Assembly (NCBI GenBank): GCA_024695315.1
Contig: JAILIJ010000352.1
Location: 1 to 7,147 of the forward strand
From: Bacteroidaceae bacterium
GTDB lineage: Bacteria; Bacteroidota; Bacteroidia; Bacteroidales; Bacteroidaceae
DNA length: 7,147 nucleotides
Direction: 5' to 3'
Below, in pieces: positions 1 to 6,927 of the stretch. Numbering within the stretch: position 1 is the first letter of the stretch; each line of letters starts with the position of its first letter. The position numbers and the translations under genes are program-made. The notes below the pieces were generated by a model, which worked only from the letters and a program-made list of their open reading frames with translations, was not told the origin of the DNA and searched no databases.

Positions 1-456
1 CACGTTCTTTTCCTGCACGGTAGAGTCTATGAATGCCGTGTCATGATGAGCGTCGCTGTTGTCCTTGTTGTTCACACGGATGCTTTCCTGAAGAATCAGT
101 TCCATCCCTTTCTCACCTATGCGTTTGCGGAAATGGACAAGTTCTGTCGCATTGCATGGGAAAGCAGGCGAAAACTCCTGCATTCCACAGAAATACTGGT
201 AGTAGGCATTCTCAGACCATTGCTCCACGACTGACTCGTCTGACAGATTACGCAGATGCTTTAGGATTAGCAATCCGCACATAAGTCTGACTGGCTTACA
301 AGGACGGCCGTTTTCGTGACTGTACAAAGGAGAGAAGGATTCTTCAAACTTCTTCCAATCAATTTCACTTGCCAACAGGTATAAAGGATGCTGTTGGTTT
401 AACATGTCAGACAGATTGCAGAACAATGAGGGGGCTTTTTGACGACGATTATACAT
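1..456 (-). CDS. IS5/IS1182-like transposase, N-terminal 152 residues (C-terminus beyond left edge)
   Basis: A DDE-type transposase that would catalyse cut-and-paste movement of its own insertion sequence. Read leftward from ATG 456-454, the frame stays open for exactly 152 codons to the edge and starts MYNRRQKAPSLF. Residues about 50-100 carry the DUF772 signature typical of these transposases: NGRPCKPVRLM, then LLILKHLRNLSDESVVEQW, then YYQYFCG. VHFRKRIGEKGMELI follows. Near the edge, DTAFIDSTVQEKNV matches the segment with the first catalytic Asp of the DDE triad (the Asp of IDSTVQEKN, around residue 145). The other two acidic residues would lie outside the window. I see no frameshift or stop in the visible part, so the element may be intact. 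Leader and promoter are described separately. Family assignment is from recognised motifs; the exact IS group is uncertain. Positive-strand frames across this region are antisense shadows. Confidence 0.88.
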   Translation of the reverse strand, partial: MYNRRQKAPSLFCNLSDMLNQQHPLYLLASEIDWKKFEESFSPLYSHENGRPCKPVRLMCGLLILKHLRNLSDESVVEQWSENAYYQYFCGMQEFSPAFPCNATELVHFRKRIGEKGMELILQESIRVNNKDNSDAHHDTAFIDSTVQEKNV

Positions 457-458
457 AA

Positions 459-504
459 AAATCTGCAAGTTTAATACCACAAAGGTACAAAAACTTGCAG
501 ATTT
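459..504. repeat. Perfect 14-bp inverted repeat next to the transposase start
   Basis: AAATCTGCAAGTTT (459-472) and its exact reverse complement AAACTTGCAGATTT (491-504) are separated by 18 nt. The arm nearer the gene ends 2 nt before the transposase ATG. The far arm sits entirely in the spacer between the -33 and -7 boxes of the transposase promoter. An RNA started at that promoter would therefore contain only the near arm, while an RNA reading in from outside would contain both and could fold. Known IS elements (IS10, IS50) use such structures to block translation from impinging transcripts; applying that here is inference. Confidence 0.8.
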
Positions 505-512
505 ATCAAAAA
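480..512 (-). promoter_or_regulatory. Bacteroidota-type promoter of the transposase
   Basis: On the - strand, TTTTTG (512-507) is followed after 19 bp by TACCTTTG (487-480). This fits the known Bacteroidota -33/-7 pattern TTTG-N19-TAnnTTTG exactly. Transcription should begin near 473-476, giving a leader of only about 17-20 nt before the ATG at 456. There is no Shine-Dalgarno, as is usual in this phylum. The promoter lies inside the element, so the transposase carries its own transcription signal. The start site is inferred from consensus spacing. Confidence 0.75.
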
Positions 513-552
513 GTCTTGCGATATATTTTATTATATTACAAATGTTTACAAG

Positions 553-798
553 TTTTTAAGGGACGACTACGTACCTGCTGCCATAGAAAGCGGAGAACTG
601 AAGAATCCACGTCTCACACGCATTTTATCTCATAATGACGAGTCAACAGAATGTTTTTCTCTCCAATTTGAAATGGAAAGTACTGCTGTTCTTCACAAAT
701 GGCATACTGCCGTAGGAGCAAAACTCAACGAGCAACTTGTAAAAACTTTTAAGGATAAAGTAGTAGGTTTTCCTACCTTAATGGAACAGGTGTTCTAA
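553..798 (+). pseudogene. DUF4286-family protein, 3' remnant cut by the IS
   Basis: The frame ending at TAA 796-798 reads FLRDDYVPAAIESGELKN, then PRLTRILSHNDE, CFSLQFEMES, VLHKW, and ends DKVVGFPTLMEQVF. This is the body and C-terminus of the small (about 100-residue) DUF4286 family common in Bacteroidota, which has no established function. About 81 residues remain, and the usual N-terminal strand of some 20 residues is missing. Upstream, the frame runs open to a stop at 472-474 through IS sequence, but has no ATG, GTG or TTG; the first ATG (673) lies well inside the domain. The gene therefore cannot make a normal protein from this copy. The missing 5' end should lie on the far side of the IS, outside the window. 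No internal stop or frameshift is seen, so the break looks recent. Confidence 0.8.
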
Positions 799-815
799 CC
801 AAACTAAGACGGGAT

Positions 816-842
816 AATTAAAAGATAAGAATTAAGATTTTA
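816..842. repeat. AT-rich 27-bp repeat, copy 1
   Basis: Starts AATTAAAAG, continues with ATAAGAATTA, and ends ATTTTA. It lies 17 nt after the stop of the DUF4286 remnant. It matches the sequence at 6762-6788 at 25 of 27 positions, in the same orientation relative to the preceding + strand gene. Similar TTAATTCTTAA-type strings are, to my knowledge, frequent between genes in Prevotella and Bacteroides. The role is unknown. Confidence 0.6.
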
Positions 843-880
843 GCAAACGAATAGACAAAGTTTGACATTTAAGAATGATG

Positions 881-933
881 ATTCTCTCATTCCCAGCCCG
901 TATCCATTGTGAGAGGGCTGAGAGTGAGAGAAT
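881..933. terminator. Stem-loop between convergent genes, probable bidirectional terminator
   Basis: The left arm ATTCTCTCATTCCCAGCCC (881-899) pairs with GGGCTGAGAGTGAGAGAAT (915-933). The stem is 19 bp with one C-A mismatch and one G-U pair, and the loop is 15 nt. It sits just past the 3' end of the leftward GH2 gene (stop at 941) and downstream of the rightward DUF4286 remnant, where a shared terminator is expected. On the + strand the stem is followed by a T-rich but not pure T run (TCTATTATTATTT). On the - strand the T-run is weaker, so termination efficiency is uncertain. Confidence 0.65.
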
Positions 934-940
934 TCTATTA

Positions 941-3520
941 TTATTTCAAGTCCATCTTGAATGTTGCCTTCCTTAAAGTAGGAGAAGTAACCTCTATAAC
1001 GACCTTTCCTGAAGTACGTGATCCTCGAAGTACAGCTTGCATGAATCCAGTCTGCATCTTCTTTGTGTTCACATTATAGAACAAATCTGAAGTATAATGA
1101 TCGCCATTATCTATGGCAACCAACTGAGCAGCACCACTAACTTTAACAGTCACCTCGTCTGTGGCATTTCTTACTATGCGGCCCTTACTGTCCACAGCAT
1201 AAATCTTCAGATACTGCAGATCCATTCCGTCAGCCTTCCACTTATCATTTTTCTTATCGAATAAGCTAACAGGATTCTTACCCTCAGCAATAATCTTAAG
1301 ACCTACAGCCTTACCAGATGTCTCTATAGTGTTGCGGGCAACTTCCTTACCACCATTCTTAGCCACGGCAATAAGCTTTCCACCTTTACCGTAATCGACA
1401 GTCCACTTTATGATATTACGCTTTCCTATTTCTGTAGTATCATTCTTCTGAGTACCCAATGACTTACCATTATATATAAGCTCAACTTCCTCAGCATTTG
1501 TATAAGTGAAAACAGTAGGCTTGCTTCCTTCCTTTTGATTCCAATTCTGGTTAATACGCTCAGAACCGACCTTAATGTCGTTCCACATCTTGCTTTCGCC
1601 CTTACCATCAACTACACCAATCATAACGACAGGCTCTTCAGGTTTGATACAACTCTTGATAAGATAAGCCTGAGGATGCGCCTCGAGAGTATGGCTGAAG
1701 AAAGAATAGTTCCATCCCTTCTTAGGCCAACCGTCGCTCTCACCCCAGTATTCAATAGCTCCCCACCATGCAAGTCCAACTCCACGTTTGCGATCCATAC
1801 CATAATATGGCTGCTGAAGTTGCTTTGTCACGGCCTCACTCTGGAACAAGATGAGATCTGGCTTATACTGATAATATCCTGGGTAAGCATCCCACTGGTA
1901 GTTAAATGAATTAACCTCAGTTGCACAACCTAACTCTGGTGGTACCTGATAAGTCTTAAAGTCAGGTGTACCTCGCTGTGCGCCAGCTCGTGCTGGGAAC
2001 ATAGCAACGGTAGTAGGACGTGTTTGATCGTAACGCTTAAGCATTTGGTCGAAAATACGGTAAGTAGTTATACCCCAGTCATTAGTCTTGTATCCTGACC
2101 ATCCGTCCACAGTCTGCAATTCATTACCCAAACTCCACAACACAATAGAAGGGCTATTCCTGTCACGCTTTACCCATTCCTGTATCAACTCAGGCCAAAT
2201 ATGCATGAAAGGCTGACGTCCACCCCAATATTCATTATCAGACCACTTGTCGATAAGCTCATCCACAACAAGCAAACCAACCTTATCTGCTATCTTATAG
2301 AAATTCTCTGAATATGGGTTATGTGAACATCTGATAGCATTAAATCCAAAAGCCTTCAACTGTAGGAACTGACGTTCAATAGCCTTGTCGTAAGCTGCTA
2401 TACCTAAAGCTCCAAGGTCATGATGATTGGCAATACCTGCCAGAACAACTTTCTTGCCATTAAGCTTGAAACCAAATTCTGGAGAATATTCAATAGTTCT
2501 AAGTCCAATGTTCTCACTTACAGAATCAATAATCACTCCGTCCTCAAGAATCAGAGCCTCTACTCTATAAAGGTAAGGTGAGTCAACAGACCATAGATTA
2601 GGTTTCTCAACAGAAATGAAAGGTAAAGCAACCTCAGTATCATTCTGCTTTGTATGGTCAGGCATGCCACATTCAGATGTGCCAACCACCTTACCGTCAG
2701 CATCCTTAAGAGTAGCCTTGAGAGTTAGGTTATGCTTCTGCCAATTTACAACCTGCATCTGAACCATCACATCCCATGCTCCATTAGGATTGCCTCCCTG
2801 CGGATTCAATGGATTGATATGTATTCTCTGAGCGTTAAGATTATCTGGACGTACAATCTTACCCTTTGGAGCAGAAGTGACGTAAAGTCCGTGGCGAGCC
2901 ACACGAGTCTGATTGCTCACACAAAGCTTCACATCACGGAAAATACCTCCACCTGTGTACCAACGTGAACCATTCTTCTTACCCGTATTAGCATATACAG
3001 CTACAACATTCTTGCCACCATAATTAACAGCTTTAGTAATATCAGCCTCAAAACCAATATAACCATATTCAGTACTTGCAACCTTAGTGCCGTTGACATA
3101 CACGTCACCATAATACATAATACCTCCAAAGTCAAGAGTGATGCGTTTTCCCTTATATGAAGCAGGAATAGTAAAATCCTTTCTGTACCAAGCTTCACCC
3201 ATTTCTTTGAAACCGCGTCCCTTATAATTCTTATCATTAGGATCGCCCTCAACCCATGGCATTTCAAACTGGAAGTCATGAGGCAAATCGAGTGTTCTCC
3301 AATTAGAATCGTCATAATCCTTAGATTGTGCATTATCAACCTTTCCGAATTTGAATTTCCACCCGAAATTAAATAGTTGCTCCTGTGCATCGACAAACTC
3401 AGAAAGCGGAGCATTTGTCTTTACCGACTGTTCCTTCTGCTCATTATACTGCGCATATAATGGACAAATGTTAACAGTCAAAATTGTTACTAAAGTTAGT
3501 AAGGTTTGTTTTGTTCTCAT
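941..3520 (-). CDS. Secreted glycoside hydrolase family 2 enzyme (beta-galactosidase-like), 859 aa
   Basis: A retaining exo-glycosidase, probably periplasmic. It begins MRTKQTLLTLVTILTV and has a signal peptide with likely cleavage after LYA (residue 23, next residue Gln). I chose ATG 3520-3518 because an in-frame ATG at 3556 lies upstream of the predicted transcription start, and its 12 extra residues would spoil the signal peptide. Domains: GH2 sugar-binding jelly roll about 48-200 (EAWYRKDFTIP, YYGDVYVNG); Ig-like about 215-342; TIM barrel about 343-615 with GIANHHDLGALG, AIRCSHNP and VVDELIDKW. The acid/base is Glu467 in SLGNELQ, and the nucleophile is probably Glu562 in FQSEAVT. A DUF4982-like module (about 645-710, FTYTNAEEVELIYNGKSLG) and a C-terminal beta-sandwich with NGDHYTSDLF (about 765-859) follow. 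Length fits multi-domain Bacteroidota GH2 enzymes. No T9SS tail or lipobox is seen. GH2 also includes beta-glucuronidases, beta-mannosidases and other activities, so the sugar is not settled. The gene is divergent from the GH127 gene. Confidence 0.9.
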   Translation of the reverse strand: MRTKQTLLTLVTILTVNICPLYAQYNEQKEQSVKTNAPLSEFVDAQEQLFNFGWKFKFGKVDNAQSKDYDDSNWRTLDLPHDFQFEMPWVEGDPNDKNYKGRGFKEMGEAWYRKDFTIPASYKGKRITLDFGGIMYYGDVYVNGTKVASTEYGYIGFEADITKAVNYGGKNVVAVYANTGKKNGSRWYTGGGIFRDVKLCVSNQTRVARHGLYVTSAPKGKIVRPDNLNAQRIHINPLNPQGGNPNGAWDVMVQMQVVNWQKHNLTLKATLKDADGKVVGTSECGMPDHTKQNDTEVALPFISVEKPNLWSVDSPYLYRVEALILEDGVIIDSVSENIGLRTIEYSPEFGFKLNGKKVVLAGIANHHDLGALGIAAYDKAIERQFLQLKAFGFNAIRCSHNPYSENFYKIADKVGLLVVDELIDKWSDNEYWGGRQPFMHIWPELIQEWVKRDRNSPSIVLWSLGNELQTVDGWSGYKTNDWGITTYRIFDQMLKRYDQTRPTTVAMFPARAGAQRGTPDFKTYQVPPELGCATEVNSFNYQWDAYPGYYQYKPDLILFQSEAVTKQLQQPYYGMDRKRGVGLAWWGAIEYWGESDGWPKKGWNYSFFSHTLEAHPQAYLIKSCIKPEEPVVMIGVVDGKGESKMWNDIKVGSERINQNWNQKEGSKPTVFTYTNAEEVELIYNGKSLGTQKNDTTEIGKRNIIKWTVDYGKGGKLIAVAKNGGKEVARNTIETSGKAVGLKIIAEGKNPVSLFDKKNDKWKADGMDLQYLKIYAVDSKGRIVRNATDEVTVKVSGAAQLVAIDNGDHYTSDLFYNVNTKKMQTGFMQAVLRGSRTSGKVVIEVTSPTLRKATFKMDLK

Positions 3521-3545
3521 ATTGATAGATAGTTGAATATGGCCA

Positions 3546-3578
3546 CAAAGATACAAAATTTACATTATATGTTACAAA
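3546..3578 (-). promoter_or_regulatory. Promoter of the GH2 gene
   Basis: On the - strand, TTTG (3578-3575) is followed after 21 bp by TATCTTTG (3553-3546), matching the Bacteroidota -33/-7 consensus. Transcription would start near 3540, leaving a leader of about 20 nt before the chosen ATG at 3520. The alternative ATG at 3556 lies upstream of the -7 box, which supports the shorter protein. No ribosome binding site is visible. Confidence 0.7.
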
Positions 3579-3607
3579 TTAACAAGTAAAGAAAACAAAA
3601 TATCCCT

Positions 3608-3615
3608 TATCTTTG
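3608..3615 (+). promoter_or_regulatory. -7 box of the probable GH127 promoter
   Basis: TATCTTTG is identical to the -7 box of the divergent GH2 promoter and sits 49 bp before the GH127 ATG, which implies a start near 3621 and a leader of about 43 nt. I see no TTTG at the expected -33 distance; that region is A-rich (AGTAAAGAAAACAAAA). The promoter may therefore be weak or need an activator. Only about 54 bp separate the two divergent -7 boxes. Confidence 0.5.
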
Positions 3616-3664
3616 CAAACAGAAATATTAATACCGTTTTTAATAACTCAACTTTAACTTCCAA

Positions 3665-6600
3665 ATGAGATTTTTACTTACTGCAGCATTTGCAGCACTA
3701 ACATTTAGTGCACAAACGTCAAAAGCACAAAGTCAACTCTATCCACAGCATTTTGACCTTTCCGAAGTAACACTACTCGACGGACAGCACAAGACCATGA
3801 TGGAGAAAAATGCACAACTCCTTCTGGAATATGACGCTGACCGCCTTATGACACCATTTGTCCGCCAATCAGGACTCTCCGACATTTCCTCATCTAAATA
3901 TTATGGATGGACCAACGCTCACCCTTCGTTCTCCAATTGGGGACTCAAAGACTGGAGCCTAGAAGGACATGTCGGTGGGCACTATCTTACAGCCTTAGCG
4001 CTCGCCTACGCCGCTCTCAACGACGGAAGCAACGAGCAGAATACGCTCCAAAAACAGATAAAAGAGAAACTCGACTACTGTGTCGAGATCATGAAAGACT
4101 GTCAAGATGCCTATGACAACAACACAGAAGGACTCTACGGATTCATCGGCGGACAGCCTATAAATCAGATTTGGACAGGACTATATGCCAACGACCTTAC
4201 CGAATTTAAGAAATACGGAGGTTGGGTACCTTTCTACTGCCAGCATAAGATTCTAGCCGGACTGCGTGACGCTTATCTTTATGCTGGCAACAAAACAGCC
4301 AAGGAAGCATTCAAGAAACTCAGCGACTGGAGCGTCAATGTAGTCAGCAAACTATCTGATAAAGACATGCAGACAGTATTAGGCTGGGAACATGGAGGCA
4401 TGAACGAGACTCTTATCGATGCATATAAGATCTTTGGTGACACTAAATATCTTCAAGCTGCAAAGAAATACAGCCACAAGACAATGATAAATGGAATGAA
4501 GACATTCTCCGCCACCTTCCTTGACGGAAAACATGCAAATACTCAGGTTCCTAAATACATCGGATTCGAACGTATATGGCAGGAGTACAACAATAACTCG
4601 TCTCTTAACGCCAGCGATGTGAGCGACTATCGCAATTCAGTCCTAAACTTTTGGGATGACGTAGCACACAACCGTACCGTGTGTATAGGTGGTAACAGCG
4701 TTAGCGAACATTTTGTACGACATGCTAACGGTGCAAGTTACATCAACAACCTCGACGGTCCAGAATCATGCAACTCAAACAACATGCTAAAACTCTCCGA
4801 AGACCTCTTCGACGACACCCACGATGTGAAGTATGCCGACTTCTACGAGTCTACAATGTATAATCACATCATGTCTACACAAGACCCACAGACCGGAGGA
4901 TACGTCTACTTCACTTCCCTACGTCCACAGAGCTACCGCATCTACAGCCAAGTCAACCAGGGCATGTGGTGCTGCGTAGGCACAGGAATGGAGAACCATA
5001 GCAAATATGCACACTTTGCATACACACATAGCCTGGACAACGACACACTCTACGTCAACCTCTTTATTCCTTCAGAACTCAAGAGCAGCAAATTCGGTGT
5101 ACGTCAAGAGACAAATTTCCCATTCGAACAGAAAAGTACACTCACCATCACCAAATCTGGCACCTACACACTTGCCATTCGTAAACCAAGCTGGGTAGAT
5201 GGCCAAGGCACATATAGTTGCACAACAAAGAAATGGAAGAAGGGAGAGACAATCAATATTGACCTACCAATGTCACTCAGAGTCGAAGCTTGTCCAGACT
5301 ACTCCGATTATGTAGCCGTGAAATATGGTCCAATCCTCCTAGCTGCCAAGACCGACACAGAAGAAACTCTTCAGAACGAATATGGAGGCGAAGGACGTAT
5401 GGACCATGCACCAGGCAATAGGGCAAGCATCAGAACCCTCAGTTCCTCCCCACTTATCATAGGCGAGAGAAACGCCATGCTCGACAGCATCTCCATCGAA
5501 GACAAAAACAAACTGGAGTTTTCGCTGAAGACATATAATAAAGGTACTATTACACTCGAACCTTTCTACAACATCCATCACTCACGTTATGCTTGCTACT
5601 TCTACCAGGCAACACCTGAGAAATACGCCACTTCCACAATGGGACAGGCCGATGCTCTCGAACAGGCACTCCTTGCACGTCAACTCGATTTTGTAGCCAC
5701 TGGCGAACAGCAAAGTGAAGCTGGCCACCAGGCAAGCTACTCAAGTGGATCAACAAGCGGTTCATACCTCGGAGAGACTTATCGAGACGGCAAGAACGGC
5801 GAATACGTACAATATGTTCTTGATAACACAACAGGTGAAACCACCAACGTATCACTCATGTTACGATTCATCACAGCCGACCGAAACAGAGCCATGACAA
5901 TATATGTCGACGGCACAAAGATTGCTGACTTCACCGTACCTGCATCATATAAGACGGCTGACGAAAACGGATTCTTCAACGTTGAGTTCCGCATTCCTGA
6001 CAATCTCCTTGTCGATGCCAACGGAAAAGCAAAATCCAAACTCACCATCAAGACCGTAGCCGCTTCCAATACCCTTCTTCCAGGTCTATACTACATGCGT
6101 CTCCTAAAAGATTATAAAGAGAACGCCTATGTATGGAACTGCAGCGACTGGACAACAGGCGATGCTGCTCGCGTAACACAAGACAAATTCACATACAATA
6201 CCAATACTAATCTATTAACCGTTTCTTCAGGGACAGGCGTTAACAACGTCTGTCTCTCTTTGATTTATACCAACTGTGAATACAATATCTCTAGTTCTCA
6301 GAACTACCTCGTTGTTCGTGGACAGAACATTTCAACCAGTAGCGGCAAGAGTTACCTATGGTGGCTCAACGGCATCAATAAAGGAACAAGCGTCCCCCCA
6401 TCCTTCGCCAAAGAAATAACTTACAATGATGAAAACGGCGACACGCACCGCGAACAAATCATAGCGTGGGACATGAATCAGTCCGGTCTAAATGATAACA
6501 ACTCTGGTGAGACCTTTTCCATCACACAGGGACAAACCATTCTCGGTCTCACCTCCACAACCGGTACAAGTACTATCCGCTACATCGGTTTTGAGGCTTC

Positions 6601-6751
6601 CGTAGATGATTATCTCGATGCTCTAAGCATCTGTCCAATCACATTTTCTACTCACTCCAGCACCATCTACAACATACAAGGTCAACAATTACATTCCACA
6701 AACATCTCTGGAATATATATTAAAGGAAAGAAGAAATTTTGGAAGAAATAA
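3665..6751 (+). CDS. Secreted glycoside hydrolase family 127 protein (beta-L-arabinofuranosidase-like) with T9SS tail, 1028 aa
   Basis: Predicted to release terminal beta-L-arabinofuranose with retention of configuration. A signal peptide covers about residues 1-21 (MRFLLTAAFAALTF, then SKAQ). The GH127 alpha/alpha barrel spans about 30-460, with SEVTLLDG, GHVGGHYLTALALAYA and GGNSVSEHF. Compared with the characterised Bifidobacterium HypBA1, Glu348 (SEHF) matches the acid/base. Glu367 and Cys369 (PESC) with Cys436 and Cys437 (WCCVGTGMEN) match the zinc-binding set that includes the cysteine nucleophile, so the active site looks complete. Beta-sandwich modules follow (about 460-650, with VAVKYGPILLA, DUF4986-like), then a DUF6805-like module (about 680-815), an unassigned module (about 820-985), and a T9SS type-A-like tail (about 1000-1028, IYNIQGQQ...GIYIKGKKKF). 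HypBA1 is much shorter (about 660 residues). Tandem TAA stops end the gene. GH127 also contains aceric-acid hydrolases of rhamnogalacturonan-II, so activity on another furanose is possible. Neighbours are the divergent GH2 gene and a downstream secreted protein. Confidence 0.9.
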   Translation: MRFLLTAAFAALTFSAQTSKAQSQLYPQHFDLSEVTLLDGQHKTMMEKNAQLLLEYDADRLMTPFVRQSGLSDISSSKYYGWTNAHPSFSNWGLKDWSLEGHVGGHYLTALALAYAALNDGSNEQNTLQKQIKEKLDYCVEIMKDCQDAYDNNTEGLYGFIGGQPINQIWTGLYANDLTEFKKYGGWVPFYCQHKILAGLRDAYLYAGNKTAKEAFKKLSDWSVNVVSKLSDKDMQTVLGWEHGGMNETLIDAYKIFGDTKYLQAAKKYSHKTMINGMKTFSATFLDGKHANTQVPKYIGFERIWQEYNNNSSLNASDVSDYRNSVLNFWDDVAHNRTVCIGGNSVSEHFVRHANGASYINNLDGPESCNSNNMLKLSEDLFDDTHDVKYADFYESTMYNHIMSTQDPQTGGYVYFTSLRPQSYRIYSQVNQGMWCCVGTGMENHSKYAHFAYTHSLDNDTLYVNLFIPSELKSSKFGVRQETNFPFEQKSTLTITKSGTYTLAIRKPSWVDGQGTYSCTTKKWKKGETINIDLPMSLRVEACPDYSDYVAVKYGPILLAAKTDTEETLQNEYGGEGRMDHAPGNRASIRTLSSSPLIIGERNAMLDSISIEDKNKLEFSLKTYNKGTITLEPFYNIHHSRYACYFYQATPEKYATSTMGQADALEQALLARQLDFVATGEQQSEAGHQASYSSGSTSGSYLGETYRDGKNGEYVQYVLDNTTGETTNVSLMLRFITADRNRAMTIYVDGTKIADFTVPASYKTADENGFFNVEFRIPDNLLVDANGKAKSKLTIKTVAASNTLLPGLYYMRLLKDYKENAYVWNCSDWTTGDAARVTQDKFTYNTNTNLLTVSSGTGVNNVCLSLIYTNCEYNISSSQNYLVVRGQNISTSSGKSYLWWLNGINKGTSVPPSFAKEITYNDENGDTHREQIIAWDMNQSGLNDNNSGETFSITQGQTILGLTSTTGTSTIRYIGFEASVDDYLDALSICPITFSTHSSTIYNIQGQQLHSTNISGIYIKGKKKFWKK
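6659..6748 (+). other. C-terminal T9SS sorting-type segment of the GH127 protein
   Basis: The last 30 codons encode a short beta-rich tail with the pattern IYNIQGQ, a short variable stretch, then GIYIKGKKKF and a basic end. This resembles the type-A C-terminal sorting signals of Prevotella-type T9SS cargo (usually a YNLQGQ-like motif, then GIYI/GLYI and a lysine-rich end). Such tails are removed during export across the outer membrane, and the cargo is released or anchored to the surface. The function is inferred from the motif. Confidence 0.65.
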
Positions 6752-6761
6752 TAATCCTTAG

Positions 6762-6788
6762 AATTAAAAGTTAAGAATTAATATTTTA
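6762..6788. repeat. AT-rich 27-bp repeat, copy 2
   Basis: Starts AATTAAAAG, continues with TTAAGAATTA, and ends ATTTTA. It lies 10 nt after the GH127 stop and matches 816-842 except at two positions. Both copies follow the 3' ends of unrelated + strand genes. Confidence 0.6.
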
Positions 6789-6813
6789 TCCTGATTTACC
6801 ATCTTCATATCAA

Positions 6814-6927
6814 CGTAAAACCATATAACATCAGAACCACACAAGCGTTAAACCTTCAATCCTCAACCTTGTCCAATCGTAAAACCATAAAACTACATAA
6901 ACCATAAAAACCGTAATACCGTATAAC
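6814..6927. repeat. Degenerate ACC(A/G)TA units upstream of the last gene
   Basis: CGTAAAACCATA occurs exactly at 6814-6825 and at 6878-6889. Further ACCATA or ACCGTA units begin at 6901, 6910 and 6918, spaced 8-9 bp apart and each followed by A-rich sequence. The block is poor in G and looks like low-complexity DNA produced by slippage. A role as a binding-site array is possible but unsupported. Confidence 0.45.

Larger units (their letters stand above)
1..552 (-). mobile_element. Right-end part of an IS5/IS1182-like insertion sequence
   Basis: This stretch holds the start of a leftward transposase gene and about 95 bp of noncoding DNA beyond it, containing the transposase promoter and a perfect inverted repeat. 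The rest of the element lies outside the left edge. The right boundary is set by where DUF4286-like coding sequence on the + strand becomes recognisable (about 553); it may be off by about 10-15 bp. The other terminal repeat is not in the window, so neither the terminal inverted repeats nor a target duplication can be confirmed. A TTAA at 556-559 lies at the suspected junction, but I cannot show that it is a target site. The element is inferred to have inserted into the DUF4286 gene. Confidence 0.8.

Noticed and set aside
33..284. Two open frames on the + strand (33-284 and 43-234)
   Set aside because: They run antisense to the transposase, whose - strand frame has clear DUF772 and catalytic motifs. 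Their Cys- and His-rich translations resemble no family.
1535..1909. A 124-codon + strand frame inside the GH2 gene
   Set aside because: It is antisense to the GH2 barrel coding sequence, has no promoter or recognisable domain, and its composition fits a shadow frame.
3001..3414. A 137-codon - strand frame overlapping the GH2 N-terminus
   Set aside because: It lies in another frame of the same strand within clear GH2 sugar-binding domain codons, and the Leu/Met/Ile-rich translation is a frame-shift artefact.
3521..3556. Upstream ATG giving a 12-residue longer GH2 protein
   Set aside because: It lies upstream of the -7 box and so outside the predicted transcript, and it would place polar residues before an otherwise normal signal peptide.
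3561..3573. Small palindrome ACATTATATGT as a possible operator
   Set aside because: Arms of only 4 bp in AT-rich DNA are expected by chance, and no second copy is seen near the GH127 promoter.
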